Made by a program: the position numbers and the translations under genes. 64,000 nt of DNA from Allodiplogaster sudhausi (lineage: Eukaryota > Nematoda > Chromadorea > Rhabditida > Diplogasteridae): NCBI GenBank assembly GCA_945643635.1, contig CALZFC010000280.1, forward strand, positions 343,501 through 407,500. The letters run 5' to 3'. The notes beneath the pieces were generated by a model. That model worked only from the letters and a program-made list of their open reading frames with translations, made no database searches and had not been told where the DNA came from. Below are positions 35,501 to 45,929 of this stretch, piece after piece; the stretch's first letter is position 1; the number at the start of each line of letters is the position of its first letter.

Positions 35501-38500
35501 AAAATTCTTATACTCATAGCTTTTTTATTTATTTTTTACCTGCTTTATAATACGCTTGCTGCAGGTTTCTGGAGACCTTGCCCATGCGCTTCTCTCCTAC
35601 CTCGCTTGCTTCTGGTTGTTCGACCTCGAGTACCCACACGAAGTGAAACAAGAGCTGTCCCTTCTTGCGAATCTGCTCGGCATTCCGGAGCCCATGTCAA
35701 GAGATGCAGGGCTCATCTACCGCAAGTTGGAGGCCATTATGGCCGAATAGAGGCCAGTCTGATCTCATTAGATCACATTTTTTTGTTGACTCTTACATCT
35801 GAAAATTTTCTTTTACTTGAGTTTATTTCACTTGAGAACATTCTTTCATCTTAGTAAAAGATTGTTTCATTTTTTAACTTGCTTTCATGCTATACGTTTC
35901 TTTCATTTTAGAACTATCGAATTTTTATTTCCAAGATTCATTCAGAAAGTAACTGGTAACATAGACATATCCTTCTAAGAAAAACAGTCTTTACAGAATG
36001 TATTAATTCTTGTCGTTTTATGACCAGTAACTCAATTTTATCATGATTAAGTAGCCCAAATTCATTTAACTCGGCGCGGTTATCTTGTAAGTGTGTTAGT
36101 TGTTACTGTTTCCTTGTGAATGTGTTGAGTTGTTACTGTAATCTTTTGAAGGTCTCACTAACTTAATGAATAATTCTTCTTGTTATTAAATGCCAGTGGC
36201 ATGCATAATAGTAAATGAATCACTAATTCGAAGAATGGATGAAGGGGGAGGGAGAGCAAAAGGGGCGGAGCTAACGGTGGGAGCATGTCACAATTTATGT
36301 GCTGCCGCCTAATTGTGACATGCAATGTCACATTTTTGCTGGGATACGCTGCCCTCCACCGCTCGAAAATTGTGACATGGCGCGTCACATTTCTGTTTCA
36401 CTGGAGGTCACAATTTTTTGGAACATAAATTGTGACATGGGGTGGAACACATATGTACCGAAGTAAAATCGGTACATTATTGTGACATCAAATTGTGACA
36501 TCCCGTGTCACATCGTTTTCTGTGTGTACCGAAGAAGCCGATTTATGCGCTCGTCCTTTTGGAGGAGGACGCGGACATTGATGACTCCTGCACGTTCCTG
36601 GTCAGACAAGAGAAAATCTTATTATTAATTTGTAATAGAAGTCAAGAATGTCTAGAGCTTGTGTCCTCTGAACAGGGAATAACTGCTGGGAGAAGGGTAT
36701 GTGTGGGGAGGCTCAAAATCAGTATTGGTAAGTGAAATAGACGACCGAACCTTCTTTTTTTTAAATCGTGCATTGGAAGGGTACATTTTCGGCGTCATTG
36801 AAATCGTCTTCATTCTGCTGCATCCCCTCAATAGAACCCTTTTATTGACCTCGAGGGGGGGGGGGTTACAATAGGGGCAAGAACTTGGCTATCCGGAGGA
36901 AGGGGGAGTGGGAGGTTCATGACCATTGTAGATCTCGCTTAGGCCTATTTTAACACTGATCATTGATGGGTAACTTTTTTTGGATGCTTTAGATTCAAGA
37001 AGGCGTCGCGAAGCACGTTTCACTGATTGACGACGTGCAGGCTGCGAGCTTGCTCGGCATGCCTCCGACGACTCCGAATCGTCCTCTTCCTTCTGCTACT
37101 GTATCCCCTCAGGCGCTCCTGACGACCTCTGGCAATCAGGCATCTTTTTGGTCATGTTCCATGAAAAGCAACAAACAAAAAACAATTGTTACATCGTTAA
37201 CAAGTTATGAAAGCTCATCGTGAAAGTTCACTCCATAAAAGAACTATCTCCGTTTCGTCATAGTTCGTTTCCTGCAGTGAGCTTCTGAGAGTTGTGTTCA
37301 GTATTTTCAGAGTCACATCAAAATAGTCGTCAATCCAGCTCACATTCATTTTTTTTATTGGGATCTGAAAATATGATTTGTCAATGATTATGTTGGCCAT
37401 GAAAAATCTCTCTCCCTCGTCATGCGAACAAAAATGTCGATGTTTTCCTATCATTTAGACATGATAAGTCTCCAAACAGACTTACCGGGTATGTGAACAA
37501 GGTATTTTCATCCATCTTTTTTTTTGAAATATTTCTATTACTATATGTGACTAACTAATATTGTTTCAGCTGGGAGCAGAAACGTATTCTGGAACTCCAG
37601 TGAATGGGAAAGAGGCGACTTCTACGAGAATCTCAATCATGCCAGCAAGGAGATGTGTATTCATTCTTTTTGTTATTTCACTTGCCAATTACAAAGATTA
37701 GGGCGTGGAAATTAATTTAGATCAAATATTGATTAATTCCCATTTTAGCTTCGACTCTTCAATTGGATGCGAGCAGCTCTGCTGCAGGGGATTCTCCTTC
37801 TGCTCCCGATATTATTAGCGTAAGTTTTTAAGCTATTAATATCAAGATATTCTATCTAGTAATATTGGGTATTAATACTAAATTTTTATACTCCCAATTA
37901 TTTGTAAGATGCTTCAAACTCGGGAGTATATTTGTTTTCAGTTGGACATCAAGCATTCTGTAAGAGAGCAAGAGACCCGAGCAGCGGTTCAGGTCGGTGT
38001 GTATGAATTTCTTGTACTGGTTTTTTTTGGGAAAGTGGCTGACGTTCTCGTAGGTAAGAATCCTTTTTAATGAACAGATAATTTCCCTCTTCTGTTTACC
38101 AAAGAAACAACGACTCGTAAAATTTTCTTACCATAAACAATAGCCTTTTTCTATTGTTTATTCTTCAATGGCTCTGCAAACTTTAAGGATACGCCGCTAC
38201 GCTGCACTCCCCTTCAGCCTCCTCTTCAATCGGTAGAGGACGTCAAGCCGAACGTCCATAAGGTTTGCTGTTGTTTTACTTCTCATATTTATGTATTTAT
38301 TATTATTTTCTAAATTCATTCGTGAATATCTTATTCTTTTTTGTTGTCTACCTGAAGAGTGCTTTTTTTTTTTAAAAGAAAATTGAGACATTTTTCAATC
38401 GATTTAAGCAAAACATTACCATTCAACAAGCTTTGAACAACGTATTTTATCGGTGTGGTGTTCTTGCAGATAGCCAACGTCTCTAGAAAGAGAAAGAACG

Positions 38501-39545
38501 ATATAGGGAATGACATGCCAAACGTTTATGAGGTCTTTTTTTTACGCATTTATGATTTTTCTTTAAATGTACTTTCTTCTTTCGCTTTTTTTTACTTATG
38601 GCATTAGTGTGAAATATAATATATGTAAGTATTGAATATCATTAGCACCACGTAAGTTTGAGGCAGTTTTTTTTTTCATTTTTCAGCAGGTCTCGTCTGC
38701 TTGTGATGAAGCAACTTGCGTGGTTGGAGACCATTTCCACGAGGAAGCCATCGAATGCGCAGTTAGATCCCCTCCAATTTACATTTCTCTAGCTGTTGTC
38801 CTTCCATAAAGTAAATTGCCTTTTTTTAAAATATTTTTCCTATTTTTTTTTGCTTTTGCCTTTCTACTTATATTTAACGCAGAAGGAATGGTCTGATGAG
38901 GTTTGTGATTATTATTATCATAAATGACAAGAAAGATAATTCCTTTTGGTACTTTGTTCAGCTGTGCAAGTGCGTTTGTACGTTGAAATCTCCCCGCCGT
39001 CTCGAGCCTCTTCTGCAGCATGCGAAGCAGCGCCATGGCGTCAAACAATTTCGGTGTGCTGGGCCAGGCTGTGACTACCGTAGCAACTTCGTCGCCAATG
39101 TTCGCAGGCACCAATCAATGGTGCATCATGGCATCCAGGACAAGCCGATCGATATGTGGTAATCGATATATGCCCCTAATAATAATTTATTAGTCCAAAA
39201 AAAATAATTTTATGCGACCACACTTGCATTATTATAACGAATGAAGCATTTTAAGACCGAGTTGGAAAAATGTATAAATAAAATATAGTCAATGCATGAC
39301 AAACCGAAATCCTTGATCTAAATATCCTTGATCAAATTAGCAACAATAAAAAAAAGAAGATTTTCAGTGACAGTAACATGCAGAAGGAGTGGCAGGAGAC
39401 GACGAAGAGATGCTTCCCGATGCTAGCTGATCGAATCGAGGAGGATTTCCACATCAAGAAGAACAAGTCGCAACAAAAAAAAAGAACACCAACAGACACT
39501 TTTTTTTACTTGAGTGGAGAATGTTTCGAAGGCAATGAAATTTAG
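25917..39545 (+). CDS. C2H2 zinc-finger protein B2, exon 3 split by a transposon
   Basis: Exons 25917-25985, 26197-26349, 26984-26989 + 36529-36600 (one exon interrupted by a 9.5-kb element), 36993-37139, 37570-37654, 37749-37819, 37942-37992, 38188-38262, 38470-38532, 38690-38761, 38962-39158 and 39368-39545. All phases agree. Without the insertion this gives 412 residues. N-terminal duplicated module (HCYAVVLLSEDSDTRSL... SVIDAVKGAALLGLP, then PIYALVLLEEDADID... KHVSLIDDVQAASLLG), Ser-rich linker, basic SRKRK patch, then two C2H2 fingers (C-X3-C-X13-H-X4-H and C-X4-C-X12-H-X4-H) and a KEWQETTKRCFPML block. Probably nuclear; DNA binding is inferred. With the element in place the exon reads into a stop after about 10 codons, so the gene is inactive unless the element is spliced out or excised. 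The exon 4 donor is GC (CAG then GCATCT). AATAAA near 39590. Confidence 0.75.
26500..26523. repeat. (TA)n microsatellite
   Basis: TA dinucleotide run in intron 2 of B2. Confidence 0.85.
26642..26705 (+). other. tRNA-like sequence (possible SINE head or tRNA relic)
   Basis: TAGTGCAGCGG fits the pol III A-box consensus TRGYNNARYGG at all positions. 36 bp later AATTCGATTCC is close to the B-box GGTTCGANTCC. The T-stem and acceptor stem do not pair well, so it is not a functional tRNA. It lies in intron 2 of B2. Confidence 0.35.
26990..27150 (+). repeat. Left TIR and subterminal TGTGAC repeats
   Basis: About six copies of A(A/T)TGTGAC or its complement occur in 160 bp, in both orientations, e.g. 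at 27003, 27036, 27049, 27076, 27088 and 27137. They are candidate binding sites for an element-encoded protein. Confidence 0.8.
28195..28869 (+). CDS. Candidate upstream exons of the transposon gene (C2H2 half-finger)
   Basis: Two exons with matching phase, 28195-28300 and 28805-28869, read ...DFLPELEDIASPRRPRF, LQQHAVNHTDRKPFRCDICSK. TDRKPFRCDIC is a typical C2H2 linker plus the first Cys pair of a finger. The downstream half of that finger was not found and the phase does not connect simply to 29879. These may be 5' exons of the transposase, an alternative transcript, or a captured fragment. Confidence 0.4.
29879..32612 (+). CDS. Transposase-like protein of the 9.5-kb element
   Basis: Exons 29879-30041, 30108-30682, 30737-30969, 31025-31097 and 31179-32612, about 825 residues, uninterrupted (an ATG at 29837 would add 14). 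Two N-terminal fingers: C-X4-C-X12-H-X4-H (RCPADVC...H) and C-X2-C-X12-H-X4-H. The last His of the second is created exactly by the splice, which supports the junction. An acidic segment (ELEEEDDENDD) follows, then KKPLLPIVVYLDD (Asp286/287), VLGDN (Asp380), a Cys cluster GGFPCRHC, and DIAHDLYEGE (Glu483). This D...D...E order with the LGDN and HDLYEG blocks matches a large family of transposon-derived animal proteins I know as uncharacterised zinc-finger/transposase proteins. Predicted role: DNA cleavage and joining at the TIRs. Confidence 0.75.
32764..35750 (+). CDS. Second protein of the 9.5-kb element
   Basis: Starts at ATG 32764 (MRLTILLEAGAPEPE...), 152 bp after the transposase stop. 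Supported coding blocks: 32764-33122, 33255-33330, 33382-33467, about 33645-33793, 33842-33917, 34032-34227, 34273-34353, 34491-34570, 34722-34884, 35294-35429 and 35566-35750 (stop). Conserved-looking parts: EKLLVGKQGAPFLKRLQ, HKGLVECRVRRVRSLLGKR, DFIASKCASAGDFPRRLQEK and the C-terminal HALLSYLACFWLFDLEYPHE. Several splice sites in 33.4-33.9 kb are uncertain and two would need GC donors. The order of blocks resembles the companion frame of the same animal transposon family. By analogy with CACTA elements it could bind the subterminal repeats, but no DNA-binding motif is evident. Confidence 0.6.
36290..36526 (+). repeat. Right subterminal TGTGAC repeats and TIR
   Basis: At least ten TGTGAC/GTCACA motifs in 240 bp, several as face-to-face pairs such as TGTGACATGCAATGTCACA and GTGACATGGCGCGTCAC. 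They mirror those at the left end. Confidence 0.8.
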
Positions 39546-39738
39546 TTTATTCATATTTGAGCAACAAGAAACAACAATGACAAAAACAAAATAAAAGAGG
39601 CAGTGCCCTGCATTCTAGCGCTTCCTCCGACGAAGACAAATTGACGTTAACTTCGGCCAAATTAACAATGAATGTGAAGTTTGCCAAAATTATCAATATG
39701 TCTACTTGCTTCAATCATTGCAGTTCGCGGGACTAATA

Positions 39739-40154
39739 CCGTATTTTCTCTATTAGTGCCCATGGGGGTACTATTTTTCAATCCCCTTGCGAGAGGGGGG
39801 CACTATTAGAGGGGGGGGGGTTCTATTAGAGGGAGGGGTACTATTTTTCAATGTGATTGACTAAAAGTTTGATAACAACATTTTATTCACAAAATCGAAG
39901 ATTATAGCTCTACTTCAATGGAATCATCACTGGAATATCAGTTTTACCGTAGATTGTGAATGAATTTGCAATCAGTTCATTGGGAAGAGCATCCCATACC
40001 TCAAGCATAGATTCCAGGTACGTCTCTATTACAATTAGGGGGGGGGGGGGTTCTATTAGAGGGAGGGGTACTATTTTTCAATACCCTTGCGAGAGGGGGG
40101 CACTATTAGAGGGGGGTTCTAATAGAGGGAGGGGCACTAATAGAGAAAATACGG
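39739..40154 (-). mobile_element. pogo-like MITE with transposase remnant
   Basis: Terminal inverted repeats CCGTATTTTCTCTATTAGTG at both ends, flanked by TA (39737-39738 and 40155-40156). The interior repeats 'ctattagagggaggggtact' and dG runs. On the minus strand about 40019-39910 encodes LESMLEVWDALPNELIAN and SFTIYGK, then a stop. This resembles the 'W..l..e.I..SF' C-terminus of pogo/Tigger DDE transposases. A TA duplication fits Tc1/mariner-pogo. It is interpreted as an internal-deletion derivative; a degenerate relative lies at 4428-4742. Confidence 0.75.
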
Positions 40155-40156
40155 TA

Positions 40157-40822
40157 TGTATGTATGTACCAAGTTTTCAAAGTGCAACAAAACAACAGCA
40201 AACCGAATGAGCCATACTTATTAAAGACTTGAACTAACACAATAAGACACATCAGCGAGTCGGACATCTTTGAAACATAAATAAGTAAGGAAGAGAACAA
40301 AAAAGATGGTGTGTAATCTCATCTGTTGGTGAGAAGTCTTGAGAGCATGTAGAGGAAGAGAGGGTTCATATGACCTTTTTAAAACGGGCATAATAACACT
40401 GCTAAGTTGATTCACGAGAAGCTTAAAGAGGGAGGGGAGGGGGATAATTCCATCGTTTGAAATGGCCTTCCACTTCTTCTGAAACTCAGGCAGTGTCATT
40501 CGTCGCAGGTTGAGTTGTCATTCTCTAAAATCACCGAGAAAGCATTCTACAGAACCTGAATACTGATCATTCTAGGTAAAATTAGTATTCTTCAAATAAG
40601 AAATCTTACAAATTCTTGATGTCGAAACCAGGAGAGATAAAAACAATAAGCCTACATATATGCCAAGGTCCGGCGAAAATGGGCGGCAACTTTTTGGTCA
40701 TCAACATAGCATAAAAACCGACAGCCTAGACAAATTGTCAGTCATCCTTACTGGTTATAAGAAACGATAGTTCGCACATAGGCGACATAAAGTCGAATAT
40801 AATTAATAGCAATACTTTAACA
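40157..40822. other. No gene seen
   Basis: Spacer between the pogo MITE and the 3' end of B3; contains about 70 bp resembling 4137-4200 (around 40236-40305). Confidence 0.4.
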
Positions 40823-42615
40823 TCAATTAACAATTTTCACCGTCCACTCACTCATCCTTCCTCGGTGTTTTGGGCGGGCCATTTTAAGCTCTGATGACTC
40901 AACATGCTTGCCCACCTCCTTCTCTTGCCAGATGGCAATTGATCGTCGATCGATGGGCTTCTCGGGAAAGTTGTAGCTCGCGTAGGGGCGGAAATGCACA
41001 GGGAAGCAACGCTGCGCCCACTCCAGCCACGCCTTCTCCATCGCCTTATTTCTGAGATTACATTTATTTTGTATTCCATTAATATACTTTGGACAGTCTG
41101 TTTCTTTCTTCTTTTTTTTTTAAAACATAATTCCCTTACAAACCAAAATTCGGAAAATATGAATAGGTTGATAAAAGAAATATGCCATGTTTGAAAAGGT
41201 ATTCATAGAGGCAGAGAGGGTGTGAAATAGGAGGGTGGCTAGGAGCTATAGTAAAAAAAGAATTGGCCGTGCCATATTTTGCGGACTTTTAACTTTGTAA
41301 CAAGCAGAAAAAATGGTTCAAACATTCGGGAAGTACATACACATTTTTTTAAAGATAGATGCTTATAGATCCACTTTCATTTTGAAATATAATAATAAAA
41401 TAAAACTCGGCCGCCAGCCTACATACGTGAGATTAATCGGTTTCTTGTTGACGCCGTGCATCGTGACTTGGTGCCTGAAGAGAGACGTCGATCCATTGCG
41501 CTCAACGCTGCAGACGACGCAACGGAATTGCTTCTGAGGGTGATGGTGCTTGGCGTGCGTGATCATCGCCCATTTTGGAACGCCTCCCAGACGGATTCGC
41601 GACGGACACAGCTTAATGTGAAGGTATATGAGAAAGAGAAAAAAAAAGATGTAAAAACACTGCTGAAAGAGGTCTGACTCATGATAGGGTTGTAACCCCC
41701 CCCCCCCCCCCCGGGCCGAAGGCCCGGAATCCTCTCTTTACCGTGCATCTTTCACTTTGTAACCAGCGGACAGGCCATTTGGCCCTTTGTAACCCCCCGG
41801 CCTAAGTCAAGAGGCAGGTGCTATTTCAGCACAGGGTAAAAAGAAAAAAAGAAAAGAAAGAAAAAAAAAGTTGACAAATAAAAGATAAAAGGAAAGAAAG
41901 AAGGATGGATTAGACTGCATATTTTAAGAGAATGTCTAACCGCGCACTGGACAATCCCTTCGTCCTCAGCCCTTGCAATTTCATCGTTATCGACTTGAGC
42001 AGCAACTTCACCATCATCCGACACGTTCGCCTGATGATCAGACAAGAGAAAAAGAACGTCAATATTCATGGAATAATTTTAATAAATTCTTTAAAAAAAT
42101 TTAATGCCTCAAACCTCATCAACATTTGACATGCCATTTCCTCCTTCGTTCTTTCTTTTTCTCGATTCCTTGACTGCCTGCAAGAAGTAAAATTCGCTGT
42201 TAAAAGCTTGGCGAAACTAGTGAAATATTTAACAGGTTCAAAGAAATATAAGCACTCTTCAGACACACAATTGAAAAAGAAGGCGATGATATTCATGAAA
42301 CAATTTAAATAATAATTAAAATAAATAGAGTAATAATACCTTATCGACCTCATCCAAGTCCGCCTTGACGTCTTCTTTCGAGGGAGGAGGAGGAGGAAGA
42401 TGGAGAAGGGGAGTGCAGAGCAGAGGAGGCGAATCCTTCACATTTTCATCGATAACCAAAGGCTCTCCTCGCGTCTAAAGAGCAGGGAAATGAAAGCCTC
42501 TACCAGGCACTTTATAAGCATCACATTTTGTTCGACATAGAAATATTCATTCGTCATTTTGAGAAACATTATTTCATTGAAAGACGTCAATGGATATAAT
42601 AATAAAAATAATAAC

Positions 42616-42690
<75 letters not shown>

Positions 42691-45635
42691 AATAATAATA
42701 ATAACAATAATAATAATAATAATAATAGTAATAATAATAAAACCCATTCAGAAACGAGTGAAAGGAACACTAGAAAAGTCATATTTACTGATTTAGCAAG
42801 AATTCACGGGCATTAAAGTCGCTATCCTAAAGCAGCTTTTTTTGAGTTTGTTGTAGTAAAAGTAAAGAAGCAAGTATTAAATAAGTATAGAACCTATTGA
42901 TAAAAAACCGACCTTATTCTACCAAATATGAACTTGATAGAGTTTGTAGATGAGTGAAAAACAAATATAAAAAATAATAATACGCTGTTACAATATTTCC
43001 TTCAAGAATTAACATTTGAGGAAGGAAATAAATTCTAAAAGTTCGACCTCTTGAAACAATAGGGTGCGTTGAGGGGTTTGAGCAAGGTAATAAATAACAT
43101 GCTTGACTTACAATTAGGGGTTTGACCTAGTTGACTTCAACTTCCATAAATTCTCGCATGTGAGAGAGAGAGAGAGGCAGAGAAAGAGTGAAAATAAGAG
43201 TAGTTAAACGAGTTATACTACTTAAAATAATGATACATAATGTTCCAATCGGTTGTAATACTCATAAGCACCACTGAAATACCACACTCTGCTGCTCATG
43301 AATGTGATAAGTGGAATTTAAATCTCACTTCACTTTGGGTGATCGATTCGTCCAGCCTTTCTGTAGATTCTTCTTCTTCTTTTTCACAACCGCGAAACGC
43401 TTCACTCCGATAAGGGATCTCCTACAAACAATTTCTGCATATATACTTTTTTTTTACTTTTCTTATGGTAGTAAACGAAAACAATTACATTGTTAGTTGG
43501 CAGACTCATGTAGAATAAATATAATAAATAAAAAAGTATAAAAAATCCATGAGTTATTTGGAAATGGGAATGAAAACCTTTAAAATCATTAAAAAATTGT
43601 TTCTGGGTTCAATAAAAAGGGGATTTATGCGTTCATGTAAAATGATTTTTGGCTCCGAGAAAGTCTGCCTCTGTCAAAAAAGAACACCTTCATGAGGACT
43701 AAAACAAAGCAAGAAATTCTCACCGACCTGAACTGCTGCCCTGTTCTCTGGCTCCTCTACAGAACGCTTGATGCTCAACTGCAAAAAAAACCTGCAGAGT
43801 TTGTAGCTTCTTCCAAATACTTGGTAATTAAATCTTCGGGAAAGAATTAACAAGGACTGATATACAAGATAGCTCCAAGAAAAACATGACCTTTTAGGAT
43901 CTAAAAAAAACTTACGCTAAAATTATCGGGTGCAGAAGAAGAATCACTTGCTGCAGAAGTGCTCACATCCAGTTTGAGAGTCGAAGCTGGAGTAAGAATT
44001 AATCAATATTTTAACCGACGAGTGAGAATTAATCAATATTTAATCCTACGACCATATTTCAAAGTTAAACATTTTTAAAGCAAATTTTTATTCAATTAAA
44101 AAAGAAAAGAACAAACATCTCCTCGCTGGCATGATTGAGATCCTCACAGGAGACGTCTCTTTCACATTCTGTAGAGCTCCAGCGTTCATTTCTGCTCCCA
44201 GCTGAAACATTATTAGTTAGTTATATAGACTACTAAAATATTTTTTTTAAAAATGGAAGAAAAACGCTTATTGAAATATCCAGCTAGTCTGATTGGATAC
44301 TAATAATGACGAAATGAGTGGCGCACATCGAAATTCATTAATTAGTTTGTCGGCATAAAGAGGCAGAAGAAATGTCATTGCCAAAATAGTAGGAGGAAAA
44401 ATTTGACAAAATCATATGTTCAGACCCCAATTAAACAAAATGAATTTTAGACAAAAAATCACAAATTCGTATAAAATGAACGAAAGCTGGATTAATGAGC
44501 ATTTTGGCTTGATTCTAAAAATACTGAATACAACTTCTCAAAAGCTCACTCCAGAAAAGAACTATCGCGAAACCTAAAAAATACTTCATGACGAAAGAAC
44601 AAGAGCTGATTAATGAAGCAGTAATGGTTTTATTGTTTTATTGTTATTCATGGAACATGACCAAAAGGTGTGTACTTGACTGGTAGATGCCTTCTTTTTG
44701 TCATCCTGAGGGGATGCAGCAGAATGAAGGAGGGCATTGTGGTGGGAAGATGAGAGGCCGAGGAAATTCGCTGCCTGAGCATCGTCGATCAGAGTAACGT
44801 GCTTGACGATGCCTTCTTCAATCTAAACAAAACACGGTCAATGATCACTGGTCAATGATCATTGATCAGTGCTTAAATAGGCTTAGCTTTACCGAGTTCA
44901 ACCCCAAACTGCCGAATTCTTATAATAGTTATAAATCATAAAAAGTGATATTAACATCAATAAAACAAAACATCTTAAATATAAAAATCATATACGACTA
45001 CTATAACATTTCTTTCTTTGGTCGGACCAGAAACGTGGAACAGTAGTCAATGTCCGCGTCATCTTCCAAGTGTACAAGCGCGTAAATCGGCTTCTTCGGT
45101 GCGGTCTGCAAAAAGTATGAAGCAAGTTACTGAGGTCGATGACGAAATTACAAAAGTTTTGACATGAAAGGCAAATGCATGCAAAAGTATTCAACAAGTT
45201 AACTGAGAGCAGTGACGAAATCATACAAACTTGACATGAATAGAGTATAAAAACTTGGCATGAGAACCGAATTGGAAGACGGGGTCTCTCCGGAGGCACG
45301 CAGTGACGTGAGATTCTGAGTGGGAAGGCCGAGCACAGCGGCGCCCTTGACGCCATCCACCACCGACACGCTCTTGGCGAGTTCTTTTCGCTTCGGAATG
45401 AGTAATGGGGTTTATATGGGTTTTAAGCGAGCGGCACGTATAATTGTAAGACCATAGACGATTCACATAAAATACCACCATATTTATCATGTGCTTTAAG
45501 AATATGAGATCCCCGGAAAAACAGAATCAACAATGTCTTAAATGAATAAACCATTTAAAAACGAACCAGCAGAAATAATAAGGAGCGACTGTCCGTGTCT
45601 TCCGATAGAAGAACAACAGCGTAGCAGTGATCCAT
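40823..45635 (-). CDS. C2H2 zinc-finger protein B3
   Basis: Exons, high to low: 45567-45635, 45268-45390, 45028-45105, 44676-44822, 44117-44201, 43916-43986, 43728-43778, 43329-43421, 42340-42474, 42115-42177, 41941-42030, 41427-41611 and 41051-40916 (or reading on to a stop at 40823). Phases agree. N-terminal duplicated module (MDHCYAVVLLSEDTDSRSL; PIYALVHLEDDADIDY with KHVTLIDDAQAANFLGL), Ser/Glu-rich middle, Pro-rich LLCTPLLHLPPPPPS, basic SRKRKN patch, acidic exon, then a C2H2 finger (C-X2-C-X12-H-X4-H in RCVVCSVERNG...) and EKAWLEWAQRCFPVHF. The exon 2 acceptor is shifted by one codon, because the paralogous CAG reads CCG. The C-terminus is uncertain: the donor after WQEKE is a weak GTGGGC. 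The gene forms the left arm of the inverted repeat with B4. Putative nuclear protein; function unknown. Confidence 0.65.
41690..41800. repeat. dC run and GC-rich inverted repeat in intron of B3
   Basis: A run of about 17 C is followed by 'gggccgaaggccc' and a second 'tttgtaacccccc'. Low-complexity, no coding sense. Confidence 0.6.
42597..42743. repeat. (AAT)n/(AAC)n compound microsatellite
   Basis: Trinucleotide AAT array with a central AAC block in an intron of B3. The poly-Asn, poly-Ile and poly-Leu frames over it are artefacts. The equivalent part of B4 has only short (ATT)n runs near 47930. Confidence 0.95.
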
Positions 45636-45929
45636 CTGGCGCTATCGACAACTCTCAAGATAAGTTATTCAGGTGTTAAATAATATAAGCCGAGTCATCA
45701 ACTTTTAGAAGAAAGATAATGAGTAAATGATACGTTTGATTAGTGACACATATCTAGTGCGCCTGTTTGAATGTCGGTTACGGTAGCTGAAACAATATAC
45801 CAAAAATGGCTTGCTTCAGCGAATATTCACACTTAATATTTAATTATTATTTTTCTTGTAAAAGCTGATGACTCGACTTGTATTTAACAACTTAATAATG
45901 GCTCTTTGAGTTGTCTCGATAGCCGCCAG
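45636..45929. promoter_or_regulatory. Divergent promoter between B3 and B4
   Basis: 294 bp separate the two start codons. Immediately upstream of each ATG lies the same motif: TTGAGTTGTCTCGATA then GCCGCCAG before B4, and GAGAGTTGTCGATAGCGCCAG-like sequence before B3 (inverted). B1 (1597-1625) and, less well, B2 (25890-25916) also carry it. The shared motif suggests a core promoter or a 5' splice/leader element; which one is not known. Confidence 0.55.

Larger units (their letters stand above)
26990..36526 (+). mobile_element. 9.5-kb two-gene DNA transposon (CMC/EnSpm-like)
   Basis: Ends CACACAGAAAAAAATGTGAC and, reverse complemented, CACACAGAAAACGATGTGAC: 18 of 20 identical. The flanking target duplication is TA (26988-26989, 36527-36528). 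Removing the element plus one TA restores an exon matching the paralogues codon for codon (ACG GTA CCG AAG AAG CCG versus ACC GCA CCG AAG AAG CCG). Both ends carry clustered TGTGAC/GTCACA repeats, as subterminal repeats do in CACTA elements. Two genes in the same direction lie inside: a transposase with C2H2 fingers (29879-32612) and a second protein (32764-35750). CAC termini, a 2-bp duplication, subterminal repeats and a two-gene layout suggest the CMC (CACTA/Mirage/Chapaev) group. Superfamily assignment is inferred. Confidence 0.85.

Noticed and set aside
26990..36526. Viral or retroviral origin of the 9.5-kb insertion
   Set aside because: Terminal inverted (not direct) repeats, a TA duplication and a DDE-like transposase with zinc fingers; no polymerase or capsid-like frame.
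42438..42816. Poly-Leu, poly-Asn and poly-Ile frames
   Set aside because: Artefacts of the AAT/AAC trinucleotide array inside an intron of B3.
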